Assembly: GCA_934370915.1 (NCBI GenBank)
Contig: CAKRNI010000002.1
Location: forward strand, 1 to 50,926
Reading direction: 5' to 3'
DNA: 50,926 nt
From: an uncultured Lachnospiraceae bacterium
GTDB taxonomy: Bacteria > Bacillota > Clostridia > Lachnospirales > Lachnospiraceae
Every line of letters starts with the position of its first letter. Positions within the stretch are counted from its first letter, which is position 1. This document shows positions 34,513-42,689 of this stretch, piece after piece. The notes under the pieces were generated by a model. It did no database searches. It was not told the origin of the DNA and saw nothing but the letters and a program-made list of their open reading frames with translations. The translations under genes were made by a program, and so were the position numbers.

Positions 34513-34899
34513 ATGGGATTTTGTGTACTTGGAGGTGCTATGTGTACCTGCTCGTTTGGAATGGCACCGTCCACTCTCATGGTGACGCCGGAAAAAAAGA
34601 CGGTATCGTCCATGCCGGTGGCGACGATTATGGATTACGTGCCGATGAAAAATGTGATGCCTTTCGGAATGTGTCAGTCCATGGCGAATCCGACGGTGGC
34701 AGCGGCGACGGCTGCGGCATTCGGAGTTTTAACTCCGATGCCATGCATTCCGGTGATCCCGGCGCCGTGGGCACCGGGGTCACCGACGGTTCTCGTCGGA
34801 AATACGCCGGCGTTGAACCAGAGTTCGAAGGCCATCTGCGCTTATGGCGGCGTGATCCAGATCACGAACCCGGGAACGACAAACATACAGATACCTTAA
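34513..34899 (+). CDS. DUF4280 PAAR-like spike-tip protein
   Basis: 128 residues with the DUF4280 pattern: MGFCVLGGAMCTCSFGMAPSTL, metal- or cluster-prone Cys and Met residues, PTVAAATAAAFGVLTPMPCIPVIPAPW and a final GVIQITNPGTTNIQIP. DUF4280 proteins act as PAAR-like tips that sharpen the spike and can link cargo. Ribosome site TGGAGG, 3 nt after the chaperone-like gene. It ends the core injection-system gene set, distant from the spike gene at 16624 but next to the putative cargo. Confidence 0.9.
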   Translation: MGFCVLGGAMCTCSFGMAPSTLMVTPEKKTVSSMPVATIMDYVPMKNVMPFGMCQSMANPTVAAATAAAFGVLTPMPCIPVIPAPWAPGSPTVLVGNTPALNQSSKAICAYGGVIQITNPGTTNIQIP

Positions 34900-34920
34900 A
34901 ACTTAGGAAGTGAGCAGATT

Positions 34921-36612
34921 ATGAAGAAACGGATCTTTGGCCTTCGGGCAAAATTTGCAGTGTTGTTTCTGCTTTTTGCCGTGATCATCATGTTTTCGGT
35001 GGGCGCAGTGACATACCGTACATACCGCAGCTCCATGATGAAACGGTACGCCAGTGAAGCAGTGACGATTGCAAAGCTTGCGGCATCTTATCTGGACGGA
35101 GACGAGCTGGTCCGATACAGCATTACACGGGAAAGAGATGAAGAATATGACCGGCTGGAAGCAATTCTGGACAACATCAAGGAGCAGTCCGGAGTGCTGT
35201 ATCTCTATGTAGTGAAGCCGGTGTCCGAGGATTCAACGGTTTATCTGTTTGATGCGGCGGCGGCAAACGAGACAAATTATCTGGCAAAGCTTGGAGACCG
35301 GGGTGACTGGAATGAGAACTTTAAGCTGGCAAAGGAAGCGATGGCCACCGGAGAGCCAAACAGCGATCTGGAGCCGACCATGACTCAGTTAGGATATCTG
35401 GCATCGGCATATGTGCCGGTAAAAGATCATACGGGAACACCGGTAGCTGTCGTTGGCGTGGACTTTACGATGGATGAGATCCAGACTTTCTTAAAGTACA
35501 GCCTCAAGAATCTGCTGGTCATCATGGCACTGCTGATAACGGGATGTTTTCTGGTACTTCTCGTACTCGTGAACAGCAGTATTATCTCGCCTGTGCGTGT
35601 CCTGAAAAACGGTGTAGAAAAGATGGCAGACGGGGAACTCGGTGTGCAGGTACCAATTAAGAGCCGGGATGAGATTGGGGAGATATCGGAAGTATTCAAC
35701 AGAATGTCCTTTAACATTGGATCCCATATTCAGGAGATTATGGATCTGAATGATGGATATTATAAGTTCGTTCCGTCAGCAATCTTTGAGATTTTGGGGA
35801 AAAAGAGCATTAAAGAGATCAAGCTTGGGGATAACCGCACGGTTCCCCTTGAGGTTCTGCGGATGCAGATCAACAATTTTGAAGAAAAAACGAGACAGAT
35901 GGACGCCGGGAAACTGTTTGGCTTTTTGAATCGTGTGTATCAGCTCAGTGTGCCGGTTATTATGGAAAAGGACGGCGTAGTGGATTCCTACTTTAACGGG
36001 GGACTCAGTGCAATCTATACAAAAGTCGGCAAGAATGCCCTGGACAGTGCCATCAGTATCTGCCAGAAGTTAAATGAAGAAAAAAAAGCAGGACGTGTGC
36101 CTGAATTTGCGGACATAGAGCTGGCGTTTGCCATCTCCATCGGGAGCCAGATGGTAGGAATCGTCGGACATGACCGGAGACTTTCAGAGGTTACGCTGTC
36201 GGAGCAGATCTCCATGGTCGATTATCTGAGAAAGGTTGCCGGAAAATATAAGGCAAGAATTCTTGTGACAGGAACGGCAGTCGGCCGGATTCCGAATTTT
36301 GACAGCCGCTATCACGCGAGGATCCTCGGAATGATCCATGTCAGCGCCACGGATTCCCTGGAGAAGATCTATGATGTTTATGATGGGGACGATGAGGCTT
36401 TGCGGGAGATCAAGGAATATACAAAACAGAACTTCGAGGACGGTGTGAAGCATTTTATGGCAAAACGCTTTTATGAGGCGAGAAGATGTTTTGTTGAGGT
36501 ATTAAAGGTTTCCCAGGGTGATTACGCGGCGAGGGAATACCTGTATCTTTGCAACAAGTATTATATGAAGGAGGATACATCGGAGATCAACGTGTATATC
36601 GAGGATTTCTGA
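34921..36612 (+). CDS. Cache-HAMP membrane receptor with degenerate class III cyclase domain
   Basis: 563 residues. Transmembrane helix 1 at about 11-31, an extracytoplasmic Cache-type sensor (35-190), transmembrane helix 2 at about 194-217, HAMP (219-272), then YYKFVPSAIFEILGKKSI, the usual linker to class III nucleotidyl cyclase domains (300-460). Both metal-binding Asp positions are lost: the LFSDIRxF-type strand reads LRMQINNF (Q316) and the IGD motif reads NGG (G361). The domain therefore cannot be a conventional cyclase and is probably a dimerisation or ligand-binding output. C-terminus is TPR-like (AKRFYEARRCFVEVL). AGGAAGTGAG ribosome site, 21 nt after the PAAR-like gene with no terminator, so probably cotranscribed. 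Confidence 0.85.
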   Translation: MKKRIFGLRAKFAVLFLLFAVIIMFSVGAVTYRTYRSSMMKRYASEAVTIAKLAASYLDGDELVRYSITRERDEEYDRLEAILDNIKEQSGVLYLYVVKPVSEDSTVYLFDAAAANETNYLAKLGDRGDWNENFKLAKEAMATGEPNSDLEPTMTQLGYLASAYVPVKDHTGTPVAVVGVDFTMDEIQTFLKYSLKNLLVIMALLITGCFLVLLVLVNSSIISPVRVLKNGVEKMADGELGVQVPIKSRDEIGEISEVFNRMSFNIGSHIQEIMDLNDGYYKFVPSAIFEILGKKSIKEIKLGDNRTVPLEVLRMQINNFEEKTRQMDAGKLFGFLNRVYQLSVPVIMEKDGVVDSYFNGGLSAIYTKVGKNALDSAISICQKLNEEKKAGRVPEFADIELAFAISIGSQMVGIVGHDRRLSEVTLSEQISMVDYLRKVAGKYKARILVTGTAVGRIPNFDSRYHARILGMIHVSATDSLEKIYDVYDGDDEALREIKEYTKQNFEDGVKHFMAKRFYEARRCFVEVLKVSQGDYAAREYLYLCNKYYMKEDTSEINVYIEDF

Positions 36613-36625
36613 TGGAAGAAAGAGA

Positions 36626-37531
36626 ATGTCGGGGTATTGTGTGTTTACAAATTCCGTAAAAAAAGAATATGAAAAACGGGCCAGCAGAATGGGCGGGATT
36701 TTTCCGTCCACGATATCCGTGGAAAGTATTCTGGCGTGGCAGGATGTCTGTGCAGCGGAATACCGGATCGAAGAGGATTACCTCTGTATCAGGATCTATG
36801 ACCGGATAGAGAAGAAATCCTATCTCTATATGCCTCTGGGAATTTATAGTGGGGAATCGTTTCAGAGACTGATAGACAAGCTGTATGGGGAGAGCCGGAA
36901 AGACGGAGAGGAGCTCCTGTTTCGGGATGTCAGGGAGGAAGAGATATTCTGGTATCGCGGACTTTCCGGATACCGGGTCAGGATTTCATCGAATGAAGCC
37001 TACAGCGATTATATCTATCGGCGGGAGGAACTGGAACAGGCCTTTGAAAAGCCGGGAGAGCGCTACAATAAACGATATTTTATCAGAAATTACCAGCCAT
37101 CTGTCCGGCATACAGAGATCCTGGATATTTCGTCCTGCAGGGATATCGTGAACCGGGCATTCTGCCGTTATCATCAGTGTCCGTCCTGTACGAATGGATG
37201 CCTGAAAGATACGATAGCAAATTTTCTGGAGGCGTCAGATCCGAAAGGCACGCATGGGATCATTGTGAGCTCGAACGGAGAGGACATCGGTTACGCGGCA
37301 GGGATCATACAGGGGGATACCTTTGTATTCCTGTTTAAAAAGAACTGCCGGGGTTACCGGGGGTTAGATGAGTACCTGCAGACAGAATTGCTGAAAGAGC
37401 TTCCGGAACATGTGAGGTATATCAATTATACTGAGGATATGGGAGTGGAAGGACTCAGAAACTACAAGAGGAGACTGGCACCATATTATCTGAAAACGAG
37501 ATATCAGGTGTCAGTGGAAAGGATGGGATGA
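36626..37531 (+). CDS. DUF2156 (GNAT/lysyltransferase-like) protein with Cys cluster
   Basis: 301 residues, soluble. General layout of DUF2156 (C-terminal domain of phosphatidylglycerol lysyltransferases, GNAT-like fold): YLYMPLGIYSGESFQ early and GYAAGIIQGDTFVFLFKKNCRGYRGLDEYLQTELLKELPEHVRYINYTEDMG late, where the family usually has strands before the last catalytic-fold helix. An unusual C180-x4-C185-x2-C188-x3-C192 cluster (CRYHQCPSCTNGC) suggests metal binding. The start is uncertain: ATG 36626 has only a poor site, and an overlapping ATG at 36612 in another frame yields a 15-codon ORF. The gene overlaps the MFS fusion gene by an ATGA and has a DUF2156 sister gene two positions on. Substrate unknown. 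Confidence 0.72.
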   Translation: MSGYCVFTNSVKKEYEKRASRMGGIFPSTISVESILAWQDVCAAEYRIEEDYLCIRIYDRIEKKSYLYMPLGIYSGESFQRLIDKLYGESRKDGEELLFRDVREEEIFWYRGLSGYRVRISSNEAYSDYIYRREELEQAFEKPGERYNKRYFIRNYQPSVRHTEILDISSCRDIVNRAFCRYHQCPSCTNGCLKDTIANFLEASDPKGTHGIIVSSNGEDIGYAAGIIQGDTFVFLFKKNCRGYRGLDEYLQTELLKELPEHVRYINYTEDMGVEGLRNYKRRLAPYYLKTRYQVSVERMG

Positions 37532-40515
37532 ATATGAAAAAAAGATGGAAAGCCGGAATCCTGCTCCTGCTGGTTCTGATGACTGCAGTGTGGTGGAATC
37601 GGAAACTGCTGGAGATCAATCCGTTTCACCCAGTGATGGCGGATACTGTATACCGTGTGATCACTTGTGAAGATCATTCCCTTTTGGTGGCGGACAAGTC
37701 AGGAAACAGGATCTACCGTATTAATCAGGACCGGCAGATCGAGTTTGTTTTAAATGGAACGAGAAGCCAGAATGGATTTTATGATGCGAAGCAGATGTAT
37801 TCAGGAGAGGATGGCAGCATCTATCTTCTGGATGTCCGGCGTACCGGAAGCCGGAAGATGGAGCAGGAACGGATCTTAAAGTACGACAGAAACGGGAAGA
37901 TGGTTCAGGTCGTGTCTGATATCCGGTACGACGAAAACGAGCGCGTCTACAAGAATGCGATCAACAGGATCGATGGACTGGATGGAAAGATCGTCTGGTT
38001 CCAGTTTACCGGAGATGGATTTTCCATTATGAGTCAGGACGGTGAGCTGCGCCATTTTCCATATGAAGAGGCAGAACAGTATCTTGTGGACTTTGCCATC
38101 AACCCGGCAACCGGCTTCTGTGCGTATCTGACAAAATCAGGAGAAATCTATGAGGAACGGGAGAACGGCTCATTCCGGAAAGTTTATTCAGCGGACGATA
38201 ATAAGCTCCAGATTCCATGGTATATAGATTACTCTCGGGATGGAGAATTATATTTTGCGGACATCGGTACCAGAGGAATTTACCGGGTGGAGAATGAAAC
38301 GGATGCGGTTCTTGTCATGAATACAACAGGAAGTGCAGCCCCACAGGAACTGAGTGAGGATGAACTAAGAGAAAGTCCGATCTATTATAATTTTGATATG
38401 GGAGATTGTCTGGCAACCACGGATACGTACGGTGTGATCGTCGGAGATCTGGGAGCAGAAGCAGAATATCTGACGGAGTTCCCACTGACAGGAGCTTTAA
38501 AGATGCAGGTCTGCGCGGTATGGGCTGGCGCTGCGATCTGCGTTCTGGGCTGTGTGGTCCTGTTCATCTATGGCATTTACCGTGTATTCAGGAGTAAAGA
38601 CCAGTTTATACATATTGTGGCGGGAATGCTGGCGGGAACAGCAATCCTCACAGCACTCTTTACCATGATCGTTCTGAAAGACTGGACGGCCCGTATGACG
38701 GAGGAAATTACAGGAAGAACGACCAGTGTTTCCGGTCTTGCTGCCCAGCTGATCCCGGGAGATAAACTTGAAAGGATCCATTCGATTCAGGATTATGAGG
38801 GCGAGGACTATCAGACGATCCGTTCCATCGCACGGTCGATCTTTGCTTCCGGGAACATGCAGATCAATGATCTCTACTGCGTGATCTACCGGATCCAGGA
38901 TGGAATGATCACCTCCACATACTCCATTGAGGATTACGTCGGAGCAATCTACCCGTATGACTGGTCGTTTGAGGGATCGGACGAGCAACATATTCTTGAG
39001 ACGAACGAACAGATGACATATATGGGACTTTCCAGCAGCGAAGGAAGTTTCATATTTACAAATTCCCCGATCCTGAACTCCAGAGGTGAGGCTGTGGGAA
39101 TCATGGAAGTCGGAACAGATCTGTATAACTTCCAGCAGGACAACTGGAAAATGGTCCGGGAGGTCATGACGAGTGCGGCGGCTCTGGCGGTTACCATGAT
39201 CCTCATTGTGTCGGAACTTCTGATCTTTGGACAGGGCCAGGAAAAGAGGAGAGCGGCTCTGGCGGCAGGCGGCGATAAGACCTGTATTCCGGTCTCCATG
39301 CTGCGGATTCAGGTATTCCTGATCTTTTTCGTCACCAATATTCCGAAGGCATTCCTGCCGATCTATATTATGAAACAGGCGGAGACGGAGTCTGTATTCG
39401 GATTGTCTCCGGCATTTCTCGTCTCGATCGCATTGTCGGCGGAGGTATTGTTTGGCGCATTGACATCCTTCGGAGGTTCCGCGGTCCTTCGCAGCATCGG
39501 AAGAAGAAAAACGGCTCTGTTTGGAAGTATTCTATTTGTTGCCGGACTCTGCATGCGTGCGGTGGTTCCGACGATCACCTCGTTTATTATCGGAAATGGT
39601 GTGATGGGAGCAGGCTGGGGCTTCCTTCTTCTGATCATTCAGGTCATGATCGCGGAGAAAGATCCGGAGGAAAAGAGCGAGGGATTTACCGGGTATACGG
39701 CGGCATCCTTGAGCGGAGTAAACTGCGGCGTTGTATTCGGTGCATTTCTGATCAACTGGATGAATTACCGGTCTGCTCTCATGATCGTTGGAATCATGAG
39801 CATTCTGTCCCTTTTATTCAGTGCGCTGTATATTTTTGACGGCAGCGGGGAGAAGAGAATCTCCGGTACTCTGGAGACGAAAGCGGCAGCATCAGCGGAA
39901 AACCTTCAGGGAAGTATGTCCACTGTTAAGTTCCTTTTGTCACCTCATGTACTTCTCTACTTTATCGGAATTGTGATCCCGGTCGTTGCGGGTGGATATT
40001 TCCTGGCGTATCTCTATCCGCTTCTCGGAGAGGAGCTTGGCATGTCAGAGACGAATATCGGATACTCTTACCTGATCAATGGAATCTGTATTATCTGCCT
40101 CGGCAATTTCCTGACGAAGCAGTTGACACACAGAATCGGTCAGAAAGGATCTCTGGCTCTTGCGGCAGTCTTATATGCCGGTGCCTTCCTGCTCTATGCG
40201 GTATGGCCGGGAATTCCGACATTGATCGTTCTGCTGATCCTTCTGGGAGTTTCGGACAGCTATGGACTCCCGGCACAGTCCACTTACTATACGGATATGA
40301 AGGAAGTACAGCGCTATGGATATGATAAGGCAATGGGTGTCTACAGCCTGTTCGAGAATATGTCTCAGGTATTCGGATCGTTCATCTTTGGTATTATTTA
40401 TGTAAATGGAGTCGCATGGGGACTCACGATCGCCGGAGCCGTGATCCTTGCGGCGGCAGTGATCTTCGTTATTTTTGGTGAAAAGGTCGGCTCTGGGGAG
40501 GTTTCCGGATCATGA
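37528..40515 (+). CDS. Membrane fusion protein: beta-propeller, Cache sensor and MFS transporter
   Basis: 995 residues. Transmembrane helix at about 8-24, then an extracytoplasmic NHL/propeller-like region (36-320: SLLVADKSGNRIYRINQDRQIEFVL, GSIYLLDVRR, GELYFADIGTRGIYRV), two helices (about 334-356 and 365-385), a Cache-like extracytoplasmic domain (388-545: DWTARMTEEITGRTTS, SIEDYVGAIYP), and about 12 helices of MFS type (575-990) with GRRKTALFGSILFVAG and the final GSFIFGIIYV. A sensor-fused transporter, exporting or sensing an unknown compound. Start ATG 37528 overlaps the preceding TGA; ATG 37534 is an alternative. It is flanked by two DUF2156 genes in overlapping arrangement, so the three likely work as one unit. 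Confidence 0.85.
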   Translation: MNMKKRWKAGILLLLVLMTAVWWNRKLLEINPFHPVMADTVYRVITCEDHSLLVADKSGNRIYRINQDRQIEFVLNGTRSQNGFYDAKQMYSGEDGSIYLLDVRRTGSRKMEQERILKYDRNGKMVQVVSDIRYDENERVYKNAINRIDGLDGKIVWFQFTGDGFSIMSQDGELRHFPYEEAEQYLVDFAINPATGFCAYLTKSGEIYEERENGSFRKVYSADDNKLQIPWYIDYSRDGELYFADIGTRGIYRVENETDAVLVMNTTGSAAPQELSEDELRESPIYYNFDMGDCLATTDTYGVIVGDLGAEAEYLTEFPLTGALKMQVCAVWAGAAICVLGCVVLFIYGIYRVFRSKDQFIHIVAGMLAGTAILTALFTMIVLKDWTARMTEEITGRTTSVSGLAAQLIPGDKLERIHSIQDYEGEDYQTIRSIARSIFASGNMQINDLYCVIYRIQDGMITSTYSIEDYVGAIYPYDWSFEGSDEQHILETNEQMTYMGLSSSEGSFIFTNSPILNSRGEAVGIMEVGTDLYNFQQDNWKMVREVMTSAAALAVTMILIVSELLIFGQGQEKRRAALAAGGDKTCIPVSMLRIQVFLIFFVTNIPKAFLPIYIMKQAETESVFGLSPAFLVSIALSAEVLFGALTSFGGSAVLRSIGRRKTALFGSILFVAGLCMRAVVPTITSFIIGNGVMGAGWGFLLLIIQVMIAEKDPEEKSEGFTGYTAASLSGVNCGVVFGAFLINWMNYRSALMIVGIMSILSLLFSALYIFDGSGEKRISGTLETKAAASAENLQGSMSTVKFLLSPHVLLYFIGIVIPVVAGGYFLAYLYPLLGEELGMSETNIGYSYLINGICIICLGNFLTKQLTHRIGQKGSLALAAVLYAGAFLLYAVWPGIPTLIVLLILLGVSDSYGLPAQSTYYTDMKEVQRYGYDKAMGVYSLFENMSQVFGSFIFGIIYVNGVAWGLTIAGAVILAAAVIFVIFGEKVGSGEVSGS

Positions 40516-41417
40516 TAAAATTTGAAACACTTACAGGGGAGAGGCTGATCGAATTAAAATCATACTTTTCCCTGAGACCTACCGGCTGTGCAGAGTCACA
40601 TCTGGCATATCATCTGCTGTGGCGTCCATATTATGAGACAAAATATTTTGCAGATGAACGGGGGATCCTCTGGCTTCAGAAGATCGACTATGATGATCAG
40701 GCGACGATGTTTCCAGTTTGTAAAATCGAGTATATGCGGGAAAATTTTTTCCGGCTTCAGGATCATTTTACAGAAACCGGCGTTAAGATGCATATGTATC
40801 TGGTGGATGAGGAAGCACTTGCGGCAATCGATCCCGATCCATCCCGCTATGAGGTCGTGGAGGACAGGGACAGTTTTGACTATATTTATTCCGGGGATGA
40901 GATGCGTCTGCTTCCCGGGCGGAAATATTCGAAAATGAAAAACAGGATCTCAAGATTTCTGCGGGATTACGGGGAGAAGGCGGAGTTTGTTCTTCTGGGA
41001 CCGGAAGATGAGCCTGAGATTCTGGAGTTCCTCGATCACTGGTCATCGAAAAAGGAGAGTGATGATGCGTTAAATCGTCTGGAGAGTGAGGAGACTGGAA
41101 TCCGGGAGGCGATCCGGCTCTGCAGGGAGGCAGATATCACGATCGCAGGTGTCCGGGTAGGCGGGATTCTGGAAGCCTTTTCTATGGGAACGGAATGCCG
41201 GAAGATGGACATGACGGTGACCCATGTGGAAAAAGCAAACACGGAGCTCCGCGGATTATATAACTATCTGGAGAAAGAGTTTCTGCTTTATTCCTATCCG
41301 AAGACCGGTTTTGTGAACCGGGAAGACGATATGGGACTCGAGAATCTGAGGCGGACCAAGGAGAGTATGCACCCGGTCCGGATGGAGCGGAAATATACGA
41401 TCCTGGAGAAAGAATAA
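40512..41417 (+). CDS. DUF2156 (phosphatidylglycerol lysyltransferase C-terminal-like) protein
   Basis: 301 residues, ATGA overlap with the MFS fusion gene. Matches DUF2156: FSLRPTGCAESHLAYHLLWRPYYETKYFADERGILWL, the central GRKYSKMKNRISRFLRDYG, then VGGILEAFSMG and the late LYNYLEKEFLLYSYPKTGFVNREDDMGLENLRRTKESMHPVRMERKY. This is a closer family match than its upstream sister. GNAT-type aminoacyl or acyl transfer is expected; it has no membrane helices. Together with the transporter it could modify and move a lipid or small molecule (inference). Last gene of the + strand run. Confidence 0.85.
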   Translation: MIKFETLTGERLIELKSYFSLRPTGCAESHLAYHLLWRPYYETKYFADERGILWLQKIDYDDQATMFPVCKIEYMRENFFRLQDHFTETGVKMHMYLVDEEALAAIDPDPSRYEVVEDRDSFDYIYSGDEMRLLPGRKYSKMKNRISRFLRDYGEKAEFVLLGPEDEPEILEFLDHWSSKKESDDALNRLESEETGIREAIRLCREADITIAGVRVGGILEAFSMGTECRKMDMTVTHVEKANTELRGLYNYLEKEFLLYSYPKTGFVNREDDMGLENLRRTKESMHPVRMERKYTILEKE

Positions 41418-41419
41418 AC

Positions 41420-41552
41420 GTTACTGTTCACGCTTTGCGCAAACAGTAACTGATTTTGCCGATGCTTCGCATTCCGAATCGGCAAAATCCACTACCACCA
41501 CTGTATTGTACGGAATTTTCAGTTCAGAAAATTCCTACCCGTATACAGTAAC
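41420..41552. repeat. 133-bp MITE-like element with terminal inverted repeats and three hairpins
   Basis: Ends GTTACTGT (41420-41427) and ACAGTAAC (41545-41552). Inside are perfect stems: GTTACTGTT/AACAGTAAC (41420-41428/41442-41450), GATTTTGCCGAT/ATCGGCAAAATC (41452-41463/41478-41489) and GGAATTTTC/GAAAATTCC (41512-41520/41527-41535). No U-tract follows the stems, so simple terminators are less likely, though the second stem could still end the upstream operon. Resembles a non-autonomous repetitive element. Confidence 0.55.
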
Positions 41553-41617
41553 AAATAAACTCTGGATATGTATTCAGAAAAAAAGTATTGAATTAACGGT
41601 TAAAATATAGTAAGGTA

Positions 41618-41734
41618 TTGGTGGATGCATTCCATGACGCGGAATACATAAGGAAGGAGCGCAAAAGCGCAAATTCCGCACGATTCGGACGGTACATCAG
41701 GGGGTATCTGCCGGAGTATGAAAAACGAGTATAG
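41618..41734 (+). CDS. Possible 38-codon basic peptide ORF (uncertain)
   Basis: TTG 41618 (or GTG 41621), weak AAGG just upstream, encodes a Lys/Arg-rich peptide including DAFHDAEYIRKERKSANSAR and ending GYLPEYEKRV. Composition looks protein-like, but the start is poor and part of the DNA forms a nested hairpin. It may be a gene remnant. Confidence 0.2.
   Translation: MVDAFHDAEYIRKERKSANSARFGRYIRGYLPEYEKRV
41639..41679. repeat. Nested hairpin
   Basis: Outer stem GCGGAAT (41639-41645) with ATTCCGC (41673-41679); inner GCGC-AAAA-GCGC (41659-41670). Function unknown; it overlaps the possible 38-codon ORF. Confidence 0.45.
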
Positions 41735-41741
41735 GATATAA

Positions 41742-41814
41742 AAGAATCTGCCGCTAACGGCTGTGATCATGGACTGAATGGGTGTCATGACGGAGCTGCT
41801 GGCGGCAGATTCTT
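41742..41814. terminator. Long-stem hairpin upstream of pth, possible terminator or RNA element
   Basis: Perfect 13-bp stem AAGAATCTGCCGC (41742-41754) / GCGGCAGATTCTT (41802-41814), with a 47-nt loop that contains a further CATGAC-type pairing. Followed by only a short TTCTTGT, so intrinsic termination is uncertain; a structured RNA leader is the alternative. Confidence 0.4.
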
Positions 41815-41981
41815 GTCATAACTGCCCCTTGCACTGGACGTTCAAAACTGATAAAATGTAGAAATCAGGGGACTTTGGAAAAAGGCCCCTTAAATGCGTT
41901 GCGGTTTTGAAAAATAAGATTCCGCATTGACCGCGGAAGGGAATACCTGGCGGCAAGCGGAAATTTGAAAAGGAGATAAAA

Positions 41982-42557
41982 ATGTTAATAATTGCAGGTC
42001 TCGGGAACCCGGGAAAGGAATATGAAAATACAAGACACAATGCGGGCTTTATGGTGATGGATGCTCTGGCGGAGAAGATCGGGGCTGATATTTCAGAGAA
42101 AAAGCACAAGGCGCTCTGTGGGAAAGGCGTTATCGGCGGGGAGAAGGTCATTCTCATGAAGCCGCAGACATATATGAATTCCAGCGGGGAGAGCATCCGC
42201 GCGGCAGCGGATTATTATAAGGTAGATCCGGAGGACATCCTGATCGTGTACGACGATATCAGCCTGGCACCGGGACAGTTACGGATTCGCGCGAAGGGAA
42301 GCGCGGGCGGACATAACGGAATCAAGAGCATTATCGCTCATCTTGGGACACAGGAATTTCCGCGGGTGAAGGTCGGAGTCGGTGAGAAGCCGTCCCGAAT
42401 GGACCTCGCGGACTATGTGCTGGGGCATTTCTCAAAGGAAGAACAGGCGACGATGACTGACGCGGTAAAGGAAGCGGCGGACGCGGTGTGCGAGATCGTG
42501 AATGTGGGGATCGCGCAGGCGATGAATGATCATAACCGCAAAAAGGAAGAGAAATAG
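41982..42557 (+). CDS. pth: Peptidyl-tRNA hydrolase
   Basis: Releases tRNA from peptidyl-tRNA dropped by ribosomes; cytoplasmic, essential housekeeping enzyme. 191 residues, the normal length. Motifs: GLGNPGKEYENTRHNAGFMV with the catalytic His, MKPQTYMNSSGES, YDDISLAPGQLRIRAKGSAGGHNGIKSI and FPRVKVGVGEKP. Ribosome site AAAAGGAG. Followed by mfd, the usual neighbour in Bacillota. The 132-nt gap to mfd contains a small ATTTTAC/GTAAAAT palindrome (42559-42574) and no gene. Confidence 0.97.
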   Translation: MLIIAGLGNPGKEYENTRHNAGFMVMDALAEKIGADISEKKHKALCGKGVIGGEKVILMKPQTYMNSSGESIRAAADYYKVDPEDILIVYDDISLAPGQLRIRAKGSAGGHNGIKSIIAHLGTQEFPRVKVGVGEKPSRMDLADYVLGHFSKEEQATMTDAVKEAADAVCEIVNVGIAQAMNDHNRKKEEK

Positions 42558-42689
42558 TATTTTACAGGTAAAATCCTGCATGGATCATTGTTGAGTATGA
42601 CGCTGTAAGATATTTACTTGATAATTAAAATTATTTCAAAAAAATCTGCAATTCGAAATATTCAGAGCTAACAAAAAACAGGAGGAACC

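Larger units (their letters stand above)
41418..41981. other. 564-nt structured intergenic region upstream of pth
   Basis: No convincing long gene. It contains a 133-bp element with terminal inverted repeats and internal palindromes (41420-41552), a possible 38-codon ORF (41618-41734), nested hairpins at 41639-41679, and a 13-bp stem at 41742-41814. The pth ribosome site AAAAGGAG closes it. No known riboswitch recognised. Confidence 0.7.

Noticed and set aside
3037..34899. Prophage or R-type tailocin
   Set aside because: No head, packaging, integrase, holin or lysin genes, while AAA+ ATPases, DUF4255, LysM and DUF4280 proteins are eCIS hallmarks. Genes beyond the window cannot be checked.
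3037..34899. Type VI secretion system
   Set aside because: No TssJ/L/M membrane complex and no ClpV-type unfoldase; the sheath is a single long phage-like protein; the host appears Gram-positive.
34500..34913. 137-codon + strand ORF overlapping the DUF4280 gene
   Set aside because: Alternative frame of a well-recognised protein; Gly/Asp/His-rich shadow.
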